In this document: piece by piece, positions 16,549 to 25,297 of the stretch
How the letters are laid out: every line of letters starts with the position of its first letter
Numbering within the stretch: the first letter of the stretch is position 1
NCBI GenBank assembly: GCA_051652245.1
Contig: JBOFTV010000016.1
Span: forward strand, 1 to 62,958
Reading direction: 5' to 3'
Length of the DNA stretch: 62,958 nucleotides
Source: BHER01 sp051652245
Lineage (GTDB): Bacteria > Bacillota_I > Bacilli_A > Culicoidibacterales > Culicoidibacteraceae
Notes under the pieces: model-generated
Seen by the model: the letters and a program-made list of their open reading frames with translations, nothing else
Database searches by the model: none
What the model was told of the DNA's origin: nothing
Made by a program: the position numbers and the translations under genes

Positions 16549-18778
16549 AAACGATTTCCTCACTTTCTCTTTCTCTTTCCTGCTCTACTTCCCCTTTTTG
16601 TCCATATTGTAATTGCATCAAATCGGCATATTTCCCCTTTTTTGCTAATAGCTGTTCATGTGTGCCCTGCTCAATAATTTTTCCGTTAGCTAAAAATAGA
16701 ATCAGATCACTTTGGATAATTGTTGACAGGCGGTGGGCGATGATGATTGTTGTTTTATTTTTTGTTAGTTCAAACATTGTTTTTTGCATTTTTTTCTCGC
16801 TGAAGGAATCTAAGTTACTGGTGGATTCGTCGAATATATAGATATCTTTTTCTAGTAACAGGGCACGTGCTATTGCTATTTTCTGCTTTTGTCCACCCGA
16901 TAGATTGCCGCCATTTTCCTCAATAACCCCCTGGTATCTCCCCGGAATTCGACTAATAAATTCATCAGCATCAGCTTTTTTGCACGCCGTAATAACTTGT
17001 TGGTATGTTGCCTCAGGACTACCAATTTTGATATTGTCAATAATTGTCCCACTAAATAACTCAATATTTTGGGGAACATAGCCAATTTTTGTGCGTAAAT
17101 ACTTGGGCGAAATGTCTGCTAAATCATAGCCACCAATTTTCATATGCCCCTCAGTTGGGGCATAGAATTTCAATAATAATTTAGCAATTGTTGATTTACC
17201 CGCCCCACTTTCGCCTACAATAGCGACTTTTTGGCCCTGCTTTATCCGCAAATCCAACTTATTTATAACTGGTGGGCGCGATCCATACTTAAATGATGCT
17301 TGCGTAAAGACAATATCTTCTGCTAAACTAACATCTTTAAGGAGATTCAAATCATTCTGCTCTTTTTCCAACTCCATCACCTCTCCTAATCTTTTAATTG
17401 CAATTTGCGCCTCTTGAAAAGCTAGTTGGAGTGAAACTAAATTTTGAATTGGCTTTGTAAAATAGCCACTCAACGTCTGAAAAACAATCAAATCACCAAT
17501 TGACATATCACCAGTAATAACTAAATAGCCACCAATTCCCATAAAAAAAAGATTTCCCAATACACCACTCGCCCCCGAAATACTCCCCTGAATATTCTTG
17601 AGCACATTTTCTTTATAGCCAATTTTAAGCACCGCAACGAAGCGCTCTTCAAGCTTAATAATTTGACTTTCCTCATCGGCTGTTGCTTTAAGTGTCTCAA
17701 TATTTTTAATTGATTCAATTAGCTGTGAATTTAGCAGTGCCTGGGCCTCCATCTGCTCATAATTCAACTGCTTATACGGCTTTTTAAAAAAATACAGCAA
17801 AACAATATTAAGCGCAACCATCAAAAGCACAATTAAGAAAAGGCGGGCATTAAAATTCCACAACACAATACCAGTAATCCCCCCTAGAACACTATCCATC
17901 ACCAAGGAAATTGAAACCTGCGTAAAAATTGCTTTAATCGTCATCGCATCCTGAAATCTTGTTAAAACATCACCAACTTTCCGCGTTGCAAAGAAATTAT
18001 ACGGTAGATTTAACAAATGATCATAGTACCCCAATAAAACCGGAATATCCACTCTCCTAGCAAGAAAAAGCATCACATGCCCCCTAAAAGCAGCTAAGAA
18101 AACTTGAATAAGATTAATGACACAGAAAATCAAAAGGTAGACATAAAGCATATTTATTAATTGAAAGGGAATAATCTCATCAAAAAGAATTTTGGCAAAA
18201 ATACTTGTCACAATGCCCAAAATACTTAAACAAAATGAGGAAAAAATGATTGTCAGCAATAACCCTTTTTGGGGAAGAATCAAACTTTTAAAAATAGTAA
18301 GCATTGATGCCCCTTTGAATTCTAGCTGTTCAAACTCACTTTTAGGGAGCAATAAGATGATGACTCCGGTAAACATTTTTTCAAATTCCTTGTGTTGTAA
18401 ACGCCTGTTCCCGTAAGCAGGATCGGCAATAATTACATGCCCACTTTCAATTTTATGGATAACAACAAAATGAGACCTCCCCGTTTTTGTTTGAACATGT
18501 GCTATTGCTGGTAATGTATACTCACTAAAAACATCTTCATTTTTAATTTTAAGTGCATGAGCCGTAAAACCTAATTGCTTACTTCCCGCTACAAGTCCTT
18601 GAACACTTGTTCCATAGGCATCAGTACCAATGACATCACGAATTTTCATAATTGACAGCTCTTTTTTGTAAAAGCTTGCTACTGTGGCAAGTGCTGCTGC
18701 TGCACAATCTGATTGATCATGCTGTCTGCTGCAGCTGTACTTCTTTTTGAGTCGGTTTTGTTTTAATTTTTCGAACAT
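16541..18778 (-). CDS. Peptidase-containing ABC exporter (C39, LcnC/ComA type)
   Basis: A 745-residue exporter. The N-terminal C39 cysteine peptidase (about 12-145) has Gln19, Cys25 (QSDCAAAAL), His103 (RSHFVVIHK) and Asp119 (ADPAYG). A six-helix membrane domain spans about 165-450. The ATPase domain shows GESGAGKST, LSGGQKQKIAIARALL, IYIFDESTSNLD and the switch His in AHRLS. It should cut double-glycine leaders and export the mature peptide through the membrane. The usual DCG at the active site is DCA here, and the C-terminus ends in an acidic tail (EVEQERERESEEIVYA). First gene of the peptide operon, with a strong promoter upstream. Confidence 0.94.
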   Translation of the reverse strand: MFEKLKQNRLKKKYSCSRQHDQSDCAAAALATVASFYKKELSIMKIRDVIGTDAYGTSVQGLVAGSKQLGFTAHALKIKNEDVFSEYTLPAIAHVQTKTGRSHFVVIHKIESGHVIIADPAYGNRRLQHKEFEKMFTGVIILLLPKSEFEQLEFKGASMLTIFKSLILPQKGLLLTIIFSSFCLSILGIVTSIFAKILFDEIIPFQLINMLYVYLLIFCVINLIQVFLAAFRGHVMLFLARRVDIPVLLGYYDHLLNLPYNFFATRKVGDVLTRFQDAMTIKAIFTQVSISLVMDSVLGGITGIVLWNFNARLFLIVLLMVALNIVLLYFFKKPYKQLNYEQMEAQALLNSQLIESIKNIETLKATADEESQIIKLEERFVAVLKIGYKENVLKNIQGSISGASGVLGNLFFMGIGGYLVITGDMSIGDLIVFQTLSGYFTKPIQNLVSLQLAFQEAQIAIKRLGEVMELEKEQNDLNLLKDVSLAEDIVFTQASFKYGSRPPVINKLDLRIKQGQKVAIVGESGAGKSTIAKLLLKFYAPTEGHMKIGGYDLADISPKYLRTKIGYVPQNIELFSGTIIDNIKIGSPEATYQQVITACKKADADEFISRIPGRYQGVIEENGGNLSGGQKQKIAIARALLLEKDIYIFDESTSNLDSFSEKKMQKTMFELTKNKTTIIIAHRLSTIIQSDLILFLANGKIIEQGTHEQLLAKKGKYADLMQLQYGQKGEVEQERERESEEIVYA

Positions 18779-18844
18779 CGTATTCTCCCCAATTTTTTAA
18801 GACGCTACTAATAAAGTTAACCAGAACATCTAATTATTTGTTAC

Positions 18845-18874
18845 ATTATACAACTCAATCATTCCAATTGTCAA
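18845..18874 (-). promoter_or_regulatory. Promoter of the peptide export operon
   Basis: Minus strand: consensus -35 TTGACA (18869-18874), 18-base spacer, consensus -10 TATAAT (18845-18850), 67 bases before the exporter ATG. The -35 overlaps one arm of the adjacent palindrome by two bases. Confidence 0.8.
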
Positions 18875-18898
18875 ATACAATGTATAAATATTGTATTT
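18873..18898. promoter_or_regulatory. 26-bp interrupted palindrome at the export operon promoter
   Basis: AAATACAAT (18873-18881), spacer GTATAAAT, ATTGTATTT (18890-18898): perfect 9-bp arms. It abuts the -35 box on its upstream side, where activators and some repressors bind. No regulator gene lies in the operon. Confidence 0.65.
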
Positions 18899-18956
18899 AT
18901 TCCATTTTAATTTAATTTAATTACCTTTTATTCCATAAATTGACCATAAAACACTT

Positions 18957-19022
18957 AGCTTTTTTTTAAAAAAAAAGGCTAAATAATTAAACCAAAAAAA
19001 GCACGGTTTTACACCATGCTTT
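18957..19022 (-). terminator. Terminator of the IIB-like gene, followed by an A/T palindrome
   Basis: Minus strand: AAAGCATGGT-loop GTAAA-ACCGTGCTTT (18998-19022), one G-U pair, then seven T. It is 27 bases past the IIB-like stop. A second element just beyond (about 18955-18983) is a near-perfect palindrome of TTAGC, T8, A9 and GCTAA, which would form an A/U hairpin. Confidence 0.75.
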
Positions 19023-19048
19023 CTTTGCTGATTTAATTTAATATATGA

Positions 19049-19687
19049 CTATTTATTAAGGATTTTCAAGGCCTTTTCAACAATTGCTTGGCCATCAATC
19101 ATACCATAATCAAGCATATCAATACCTGAAATAATCGTGTCCTTTGGTACTAATTTTTGAAAATCTGATTTCATAAAAGCAACATTTGGGCCCAGCAGTA
19201 AAATATCTACTTTATCCAACTTTTTAACAAGTGAAGCAATTGCCGCTGTGGCTTTAATATCGATTGCTGGATTAATTTTGGCGGCTGCAAGTTTCATCTT
19301 CTTCGTTAAAAGTGCCGATGAAAAACCTTCAACACAGGCAATAACAATAAATATTTCTTTGGCTACACCCGTTTCTGCTACTTGCTGTTCATCAGTAAAG
19401 GCCTTTTCTAACATTGCATCACCGTCCATCACGCTAAAGTCTCTTTGCGTGATAACTTTTACCGTTATCTGTGGATATTTCTGTTGTAAACTTGGAGCTA
19501 AATGTCCCATTTGTGGTGCAAGTAATAAAATATTAACATCTACTAGTGCATCTAAACTTGTCTGTTGATTGTCGACAACATCAATTATGACATCTAATCC
19601 TGATACTTTTACGGCTGCTTTCATTTTTGCGGCAATGACTGTTGCTGACACCCCGCTGCTACATGCTAAGACAACTCGATAACTCAT
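19049..19687 (-). CDS. Orphan protein with two tandem PTS EIIB-like domains
   Basis: Two repeated halves of about 105 residues. Numbering from the ATG at 19693, half one has YRVVLACSSGVSATV with Cys11 and half two has IFIVIACVEGFSSALL with Cys120. Each is followed by a Rossmann-like pattern (VDVNILLLAPQM; KVDILLLGPNV) and ends DGDAMLEKA or DGQAIVEKA. This is the lactose/cellobiose-type EIIB fold, in which the Cys after the first strand receives phosphate from EIIA. No EIIA or EIIC gene is in the window, so a regulatory or phosphate-relay role, or service to a distant EIIC, is possible. AAGGGG is 9 bases from the ATG at 19687 but only 3 from 19693, so I take 19687. Confidence 0.75.
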   Translation of the reverse strand: MSYRVVLACSSGVSATVIAAKMKAAVKVSGLDVIIDVVDNQQTSLDALVDVNILLLAPQMGHLAPSLQQKYPQITVKVITQRDFSVMDGDAMLEKAFTDEQQVAETGVAKEIFIVIACVEGFSSALLTKKMKLAAAKINPAIDIKATAAIASLVKKLDKVDILLLGPNVAFMKSDFQKLVPKDTIISGIDMLDYGMIDGQAIVEKALKILNK

Positions 19688-19786
19688 ATTCATCTGCCCC
19701 TTTATTTGTTTAATTTGAGAAAATTATTTCCCTTATATATAAGTATACCATGAAACTGCTTTCATTTTATCTTTTTCGGTTTTATT

Positions 19787-20995
19787 TTACAACCGTTTAC
19801 CAATCGCTTGGATTTTATAGCGTCTTCCATAATAAACAATCATCAGTAAGCCAACCACCGTCCCCCCAATAAAAACACTATACATTGAATAGGTATTTTC
19901 TGTTGCCTCAATTAAATAGCCTACTGAAATTGAAAGAATTGTTACTGACAAAGCTTTTATAGCAACAAGCACCGTAATTGCTGTTGAGTAGAGGTGATCG
20001 GGAACATGATATTTAATCAGTGTATAAATTGGGGAAAACCAAAAGGCAATACTAATCCCATGTAGTAATTTTACAGCAACAAACAAATACCAACTTGTCA
20101 CAACACTTTCTAAGCCAAATCGCAATAGTAGCGCACCTATAGCAATCAAAATACATGTATACCAACCATATTTTCGGTGAAAATAAGTTGATAAAAACAT
20201 AATTGGCACTTCCGAAATTCCTGCCGCCACAAAAATAGTCAATGAGATTGCCAGTTTTGGCGCATCGAGTGTATTAGTCAAATGCAGCCCTTGAAATGAA
20301 GACGAAACATCATTTGTACCAACCACAAGCATATAAGCAAACGTCAGCATCAGAAATGGTTTATTTGTTATTAGTGCCTTAATACCTTCTAATATTGGGG
20401 GATTATGACGTTGTGCATTTTGGCCATTAATTTTATCTATCGGTTTAAGCAGCCTCGTAAAAAGAGCCGCTACAATGAAAAAACCAGCCATACAATAAAA
20501 AGCAATCGCATAATTATTATATTGATCGACCACTAAAATAACAGGAAATAAAATAATAGCATAGCCAAGAGATCCAAACACGCGCATCACCGGGAAGGGA
20601 ATCTGATAATTTAGTTCCACCTGCATCGTTGTCTTATCTAGCAACGGAAAATAGCCACTCGAAAATATTTCATAGACCATTCTCACAAGTAAAAACCCCA
20701 TAAAAACCTGCACAAGACTTAACATAACTGAACCAATGGCAAGCATCAATAAGATTACTAGCAGCATTAGACTCGTTTTATTAAGTTTATCATCCAAAAT
20801 CCCCCAAATCGGGGTGAAAAAGATACTAATAAACGACCCGGCTCCCACAATAAACCCAATCTGACTTTCCGTGTAATTAAGTGAATTCATATAAAGTGGT
20901 AGTAGTGTCATCATAATTGAATAAGACATCAAACCAAAAAAATAAATACTTGAGATACCCCAGCGAATTGATTTCGCTTCTTGAATTTTTTTCAT
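19787..20995 (-). CDS. MFS transporter, LacY/MFS_1-like family
   Basis: A 402-residue permease with about 12 membrane segments. The N-terminus (WGISSIYFFGLMSYSIMMT) and the loop after helix 2 (FFTPIWGILDDKLNKTS) match the MFS_1-like branch that includes LacY, nucleoside and phenylpropionate permeases. The substrate cannot be told. It stands alone between the IIB-like gene (93 bases away on the same strand) and purB. The ATG is followed by a Lys-rich start (MKKIQEAKSIR). Confidence 0.85.
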   Translation of the reverse strand: MKKIQEAKSIRWGISSIYFFGLMSYSIMMTLLPLYMNSLNYTESQIGFIVGAGSFISIFFTPIWGILDDKLNKTSLMLLVILLMLAIGSVMLSLVQVFMGFLLVRMVYEIFSSGYFPLLDKTTMQVELNYQIPFPVMRVFGSLGYAIILFPVILVVDQYNNYAIAFYCMAGFFIVAALFTRLLKPIDKINGQNAQRHNPPILEGIKALITNKPFLMLTFAYMLVVGTNDVSSSFQGLHLTNTLDAPKLAISLTIFVAAGISEVPIMFLSTYFHRKYGWYTCILIAIGALLLRFGLESVVTSWYLFVAVKLLHGISIAFWFSPIYTLIKYHVPDHLYSTAITVLVAIKALSVTILSISVGYLIEATENTYSMYSVFIGGTVVGLLMIVYYGRRYKIQAIGKRL

Positions 20996-21096
20996 TAATT
21001 ATTTACTCCTTATTGCTACTTTTATACCCTACTATACTATGATTTTCGTCATTAGGCAACAAATTTCTCCCATTTTTCATTTTTTGAAATTATCGC

Positions 21097-21120
21097 AAAA
21101 AAAAGGGCCGCAAAGCCCCC
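21097..21120 (-). terminator. Probable terminator after purB
   Basis: Minus strand: GGGC, six-base loop, GCCC (21105-21118), then eight T. The stem is short but fully G-C and sits directly at the purB stop. Confidence 0.5.
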
Positions 21121-21122
21121 GA

Positions 21123-22424
21123 TTACAAATCACCAATCCCTAAACGCGCAAAAATAGCATCAACATGCGTCAAGTGATAGCGTGGATCAAAGCAATCAGC
21201 AATTTGATTTCCCGTTAGGACAGCACTAATTTCCGCTGATGCCTCCACCAACACGCGAAATTGAATTTGTTGTTCCCAGGCTACAGCTGTTAATGGCTGG
21301 ACGATATCATAACTTTTTTCCCTTGACCAGCCTTGATCAATTAAGGCAAGTAGCACTCTTTGTGAGAAAATCAAACCAAATGTTCGTTCCATATTGCGTA
21401 ACATATTTTCGGGATAAACAAACAACGTCTCAATTACGCGCGTAAAACGCCCAAGCATATAATCAAGTAGTTGCGTTGCATCCGGCATAATAATCCGCTC
21501 CACTGAGGAATGTGAAATATCCCGTTCATGCCAAAGTCCAATATTTTCATAACAGCTGACAACATATCCACGCATCACACGTGCACACCCACTAATATTT
21601 TCACTACTAATTGGATTCCGCTTATGTGGCATAGCAGAAGACCCCTTCTGCCCCTTAGCAAAGAACTCCTCAACTTCTCTAACCTCAGACCGCTGCAAAT
21701 GTCTTATTTCAATCGCCATTTTGTCCATCGATGATGCAATCAAAGCAAGTGTTGCAATATAGAAGGCATGTCTATCCCGTTGCAGTGTCTGCGTCGAGAT
21801 AAGCGCATGTTCAATTCCTAATTGGGCACAGACAAACGCTTCTACTTCGGGGGGCGTATTGGCAAAAGTTCCAACGGCTCCCGATATTTTACCAACTTCA
21901 ATTTGTTTTCTTGCAAGTGCAAATCGCTCCATATTACGATTCATCTCATCGTACCAAAGCGCAAATTTAAGTCCCATTGTTGTTGGCTCCGCATGAATTC
22001 CATGCGTTCGGCCAATCATCACTGTATTTTTATAAACGGCTGCTTGTTTTTTCAAAACGAGCATAAAGTTCGTTAGCTTCTTTTCTAGAATATCATTGGC
22101 CTGCTTAAAAACATATCCATACGCCGTATCGACAACATCGGTTGATGTAAGCCCGTAGTGAATCCACTTTTTCTCACTTCCTAATGTCTCACTTACTGCG
22201 CGCGTAAAGGCAACAACATCGTGTTTGGTGATTGCTTCAATTTCAAGAATTCTAGGAATTGAAAAACTGGCATTTTTACGAATTAATTCAACATCACTAA
22301 TTGGAATTACGCCAAGCTTACTCCAAGCTGCTGCTGTTTCAATCTCAACTTTCAGCCACGCTTCAAAGCGGTTTTGGTCACTCCAAATTGCCCGCATTTG
22401 CGGGGTACTGTATCTCTCTAACAT
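21123..22424 (-). CDS. purB: Adenylosuccinate lyase
   Basis: A 433-residue enzyme of the fumarase/aspartase superfamily. It cleaves SAICAR to AICAR and adenylosuccinate to AMP in purine synthesis. The signature loop SSAMPHKRNPISSENISG is present (near residue 262), as are the catalytic-region motifs GRTHGIHAEPTTMG (His near 141) and HYGLTSTDVVDTA. Length is typical for the Bacillota form. The ATG overlaps the folD stop by seven bases, so it is translated in an operon with folD and the ttcA-like gene, which makes a one-carbon/purine link sensible. Confidence 0.96.
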   Translation of the reverse strand: MLERYSTPQMRAIWSDQNRFEAWLKVEIETAAAWSKLGVIPISDVELIRKNASFSIPRILEIEAITKHDVVAFTRAVSETLGSEKKWIHYGLTSTDVVDTAYGYVFKQANDILEKKLTNFMLVLKKQAAVYKNTVMIGRTHGIHAEPTTMGLKFALWYDEMNRNMERFALARKQIEVGKISGAVGTFANTPPEVEAFVCAQLGIEHALISTQTLQRDRHAFYIATLALIASSMDKMAIEIRHLQRSEVREVEEFFAKGQKGSSAMPHKRNPISSENISGCARVMRGYVVSCYENIGLWHERDISHSSVERIIMPDATQLLDYMLGRFTRVIETLFVYPENMLRNMERTFGLIFSQRVLLALIDQGWSREKSYDIVQPLTAVAWEQQIQFRVLVEASAEISAVLTGNQIADCFDPRYHLTHVDAIFARLGIGDL

Positions 22425-23290
22425 GATAATTCTCCTTTTTCTACTTGGCGCTGGGTTGCAAGTATTGTATTGCTTAATAGCATTGTAATTGTCATTGGAC
22501 CAACGCCCCCTGGAACTGGGGTTAGCTTAGCGGCAATTGGGAGCACTTCAAATGCATTGACATCACCAACTAATTTACCTGTTTGAGGGCATAAATTAAC
22601 GCCAACATCAATAACCATTGCCCCTGATTTCACATGCTCGGCACCAATAAAATTAGCTCTGCCTACCGCTACAATTAAAATATCTGCCATTTTTGTCAAA
22701 GCCACTAAATTTTTGGTTTGTGAGTGTGTGATGGTAACGGTTGCATCATGCTGTAGTGCAAGCAGCGCAATTGGCTTGCCAACAATATTACTTCTGCCAA
22801 CAACAACAACATGTTTCCCCCTCATATCAACCCCCTCACTTTGAATGATGGCAATAATTCCTTTGGGTGTACAGGGGACAAAGCCTGATTTTCCAATCAT
22901 CATTCGCCCTAAATTCTCAGGTAGGAAACCATCAACATCCTTTTCTAAGCAAATCGTCTCAAGAATTGCCGTTTCATCGAGGTTCTGTGGCAAAGGTAAT
23001 TGGACAATAATTCCGTGCACTAGTCTGTCTTGATTTACCTTTTTAATTGTCAAAATAAGTTCTGCTGCTGTAACAGTCTTCGCAAATTTTATTACTTCTG
23101 CTACCATGCCTAATTCTGCTGCTACTTTTTGTTTACCTTTGACATAGGAGAGACTTGCAGGGTTGTCACCCACCAAAATCACCACGATTTTAGGGATGGT
23201 ATTTGACTCTGTTTTTAATTTTTCAATAGCCAAACTGAGCTCTTTTCTGGTTTTATTTACCAGTGACTTCACATCAATTAAAACACCCAT
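22418..23290 (-). CDS. folD: Bifunctional methylenetetrahydrofolate dehydrogenase/cyclohydrolase FolD
   Basis: A 290-residue FolD. It oxidises 5,10-methylene-THF and hydrolyses the product to 10-formyl-THF, the one-carbon donor for purines. Motifs are SYVKGKQK with the catalytic Lys, VQLPLPQNLDE, the NADP fold GRSNIVGKPIALLAL and the C-terminal PGGVGPMTITMLLSNT. It follows the ttcA-like gene by six bases and overlaps purB. Confidence 0.96.
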   Translation of the reverse strand: MGVLIDVKSLVNKTRKELSLAIEKLKTESNTIPKIVVILVGDNPASLSYVKGKQKVAAELGMVAEVIKFAKTVTAAELILTIKKVNQDRLVHGIIVQLPLPQNLDETAILETICLEKDVDGFLPENLGRMMIGKSGFVPCTPKGIIAIIQSEGVDMRGKHVVVVGRSNIVGKPIALLALQHDATVTITHSQTKNLVALTKMADILIVAVGRANFIGAEHVKSGAMVIDVGVNLCPQTGKLVGDVNAFEVLPIAAKLTPVPGGVGPMTITMLLSNTILATQRQVEKGELSC

Positions 23291-23296
23291 ATTTTA

Positions 23297-24136
23297 CTAT
23301 TCTCCTTTATCTTCTTGTCCCAGACCAAATAATAATTTGCTGACATTTACTTTCTTAGTTGAGCTAAGGATACACTTTTTAACATCCGGTTGCCCTTTTT
23401 CAAGGTTTGCAATTAATTCTTTAATTTCGCGACGCTTTGATGCTGTTTTGGCTGCTGCTACCGTACATCCACAATTCATTGCCGTAATGCCACTTGATTT
23501 TGTAAAGCGAATGATGTTTTTCTCCTCGATGTAATAAAGCGGGCGAATTAATTCAATGTCGAAATTATCTGATGGTAAAATAGGCAGCATCGTTTCAAAT
23601 TTACCAGCGTATAGAATATTCATCATTACCGTTTCCACAACATCATCTAAATGATGCCCTAGTGCTAATTTATTACATCCTAATGATGTTGCTTTAGCAT
23701 AGAGGCTACCCCGTCGCATTCTTGCACAAAGATAACAGGGATACTTTGCCGACCGACTTTCTGCACGTTCAAAAATATTTTCCCCATAAATATCACAATC
23801 GATTTCCAGCGCCTTAAGATTTTTCTCTAAGTTTTGGCGGTTGGCTTCGTTGAAGCCCGGATCCATTGCAATAAATGATACTTTTAGTTCAAAAATACCA
23901 ATACGCTCTAAATGTTGGAATAATTTTGCCATGAGTAGGCTATCTTTTCCCCCCGAAATAGCAACAGCTATGTGATCCCCATCTTTAATCAGTTTATAGT
24001 CATAAATTGCCTTCATAAATGGGCCCCAAATGTCTGAACCATACGTCTTTTGAAGGCTTCGCTCAATTTCTTTCACTGATTTCAACGGATTATTGGGGAT
24101 GATTACTGGACATGTGGGACTTGCAAGTTTTGTCAT
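23297..24136 (-). CDS. TtcA/TilS-family ATP pyrophosphatase, probable tRNA thiolase
   Basis: A 279-residue PP-loop protein with the P-loop AVAISGGKDS (near 59-67), a CxxC pair in YPCYLCARMRRG and LGHHLDDVVET. A late CGC (MNCGCTVAAAKTASKRREI) occurs where TtcA proteins have Cys or related residues. TtcA enzymes use a [4Fe-4S] cluster to make 2-thiocytidine in tRNA; related Bacillota proteins may act on other tRNA positions. The N-terminal extension (about 30 residues, PTCPVIIPNNPLK) is not typical. First gene of the unit with folD and purB; AGGAG precedes the ATG. Confidence 0.8.
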   Translation of the reverse strand: MTKLASPTCPVIIPNNPLKSVKEIERSLQKTYGSDIWGPFMKAIYDYKLIKDGDHIAVAISGGKDSLLMAKLFQHLERIGIFELKVSFIAMDPGFNEANRQNLEKNLKALEIDCDIYGENIFERAESRSAKYPCYLCARMRRGSLYAKATSLGCNKLALGHHLDDVVETVMMNILYAGKFETMLPILPSDNFDIELIRPLYYIEEKNIIRFTKSSGITAMNCGCTVAAAKTASKRREIKELIANLEKGQPDVKKCILSSTKKVNVSKLLFGLGQEDKGE

Positions 24137-24222
24137 GCTCTTTTCACGCTCCTGTTTTATTTCTTTTGGTCTTATTATAACAAATTTTAACAGGTTATGC
24201 CATTTTTTTTGTTGCTACTTGG

Positions 24223-25215
24223 TCATCTACCAGTTCGCCTTTTCCCCTCTTTAAACAGCTGGCGGTTGGTCAGTTCAATCCCTGTTTGGGGTGAGTAACC
24301 TTCGTAAATTACCCGCCCACTTTGTTTGTTTGTTAACCTTATGGCAACTTTTCCTTGGAGTGTTTCCTCAACAAATGGCATCATTTCCCCACTTTGTACC
24401 GGTCCTTTACAGAGCATAAATGAGTTCTTTGGTGCACACGCTTCAATTATTAGTTGGTGGGTTCGATTACTTACCGTAATAATTGGAATTTCAAAGCTTA
24501 GATCTAATGCTACTTTTGCTAAACTATTCGTTCTAAACGTATAGAATGCTTCATCAATTGCTAAGCCAATTAAAAAGCCATCGATGACCCTTCCTAATAA
24601 TGGAACTTTCCCCACGGAGCAGCTTAGACTAACTTTTTGTTTCCCTAAAAATTGATTTGCTTGAATCCAAATCCATGCTTTGGGAAATGAGCGTCCCCAA
24701 TTTTTTTCAATATAGATTGAACCTCCATCCATATTGATGGACTTTGCCCCAATAGTAATTTCGCCGTGAATCACTCCATTCATCATCACTGTTTGCATAT
24801 AGCATTCCATTAATGGCAGATAATTGAAAAAACCCATGCTCCCAGGATTAACTATCGTGCTAGGCCAGTAACTTTGCTCTGCTATTTTGATCTTTGCGCT
24901 AAATTTTTCGTTGCTACTTAGTTTTACATTGACATCGACTAGCATTTTTGAAAAATGATTTTCAAGAATTTGGACATCAAAATCCTTGCTACTTGCACTA
25001 AAGGTTGCAGCAGGAAAGCTTAAATATTCATAGCTAACTTGACTCCCGTGCAAGACTTGTAAAAAACAATGATTTTGACTCGCCTTTTCGCCATAGAAAA
25101 TTCCCGGAATCAGCGCAAATGTTTCTGTTTGCTCCCGATTCGTCATCTTAAGATACCACCCCTCAAAAAAATGCCGCGTTTTATTGCCCCCATGAAATCC
25201 ATCAGCTTTAGCCAT
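24223..25215 (-). CDS. Tocopherol-cyclase-like protein
   Basis: A 330-residue protein with the N-terminal signature GNKTRHFFEGWYLKM and a later SIYIEKNWGRSFPKAWIWIQ, both typical of the tocopherol cyclase family (PF14249). Plant and cyanobacterial members cyclise tocopherol precursors, but Bacillota lack that pathway, so the role here is unknown; a lipocalin-like lipid-binding or isoprenoid function is plausible. The ATG at 25215 is preferred because AGGGG lies about 10 bases upstream; a TTG at 25224 would add three residues. No signal peptide. It is followed after 86 bases by the ttcA-like gene. Confidence 0.8.
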   Translation of the reverse strand: MAKADGFHGGNKTRHFFEGWYLKMTNREQTETFALIPGIFYGEKASQNHCFLQVLHGSQVSYEYLSFPAATFSASSKDFDVQILENHFSKMLVDVNVKLSSNEKFSAKIKIAEQSYWPSTIVNPGSMGFFNYLPLMECYMQTVMMNGVIHGEITIGAKSINMDGGSIYIEKNWGRSFPKAWIWIQANQFLGKQKVSLSCSVGKVPLLGRVIDGFLIGLAIDEAFYTFRTNSLAKVALDLSFEIPIITVSNRTHQLIIEACAPKNSFMLCKGPVQSGEMMPFVEETLQGKVAIRLTNKQSGRVIYEGYSPQTGIELTNRQLFKEGKRRTGR

Positions 25216-25272
25216 AATTAACAATCCCCTATCTTTTTATATTTACTTCATTATATCATTTTAAGATGTTTG

Positions 25273-25297
25273 TGCGAAATCAACTAATACTTGTTGC
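25273..25297 (+). repeat. Direct repeat, copy A
   Basis: A 25-base sequence containing AATCAACTAATACTT, matching copy B at 25925-25949 in 23 of 25 positions. Weaker similarity (about 9 of 13) continues to the left of both copies. Confidence 0.7.
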
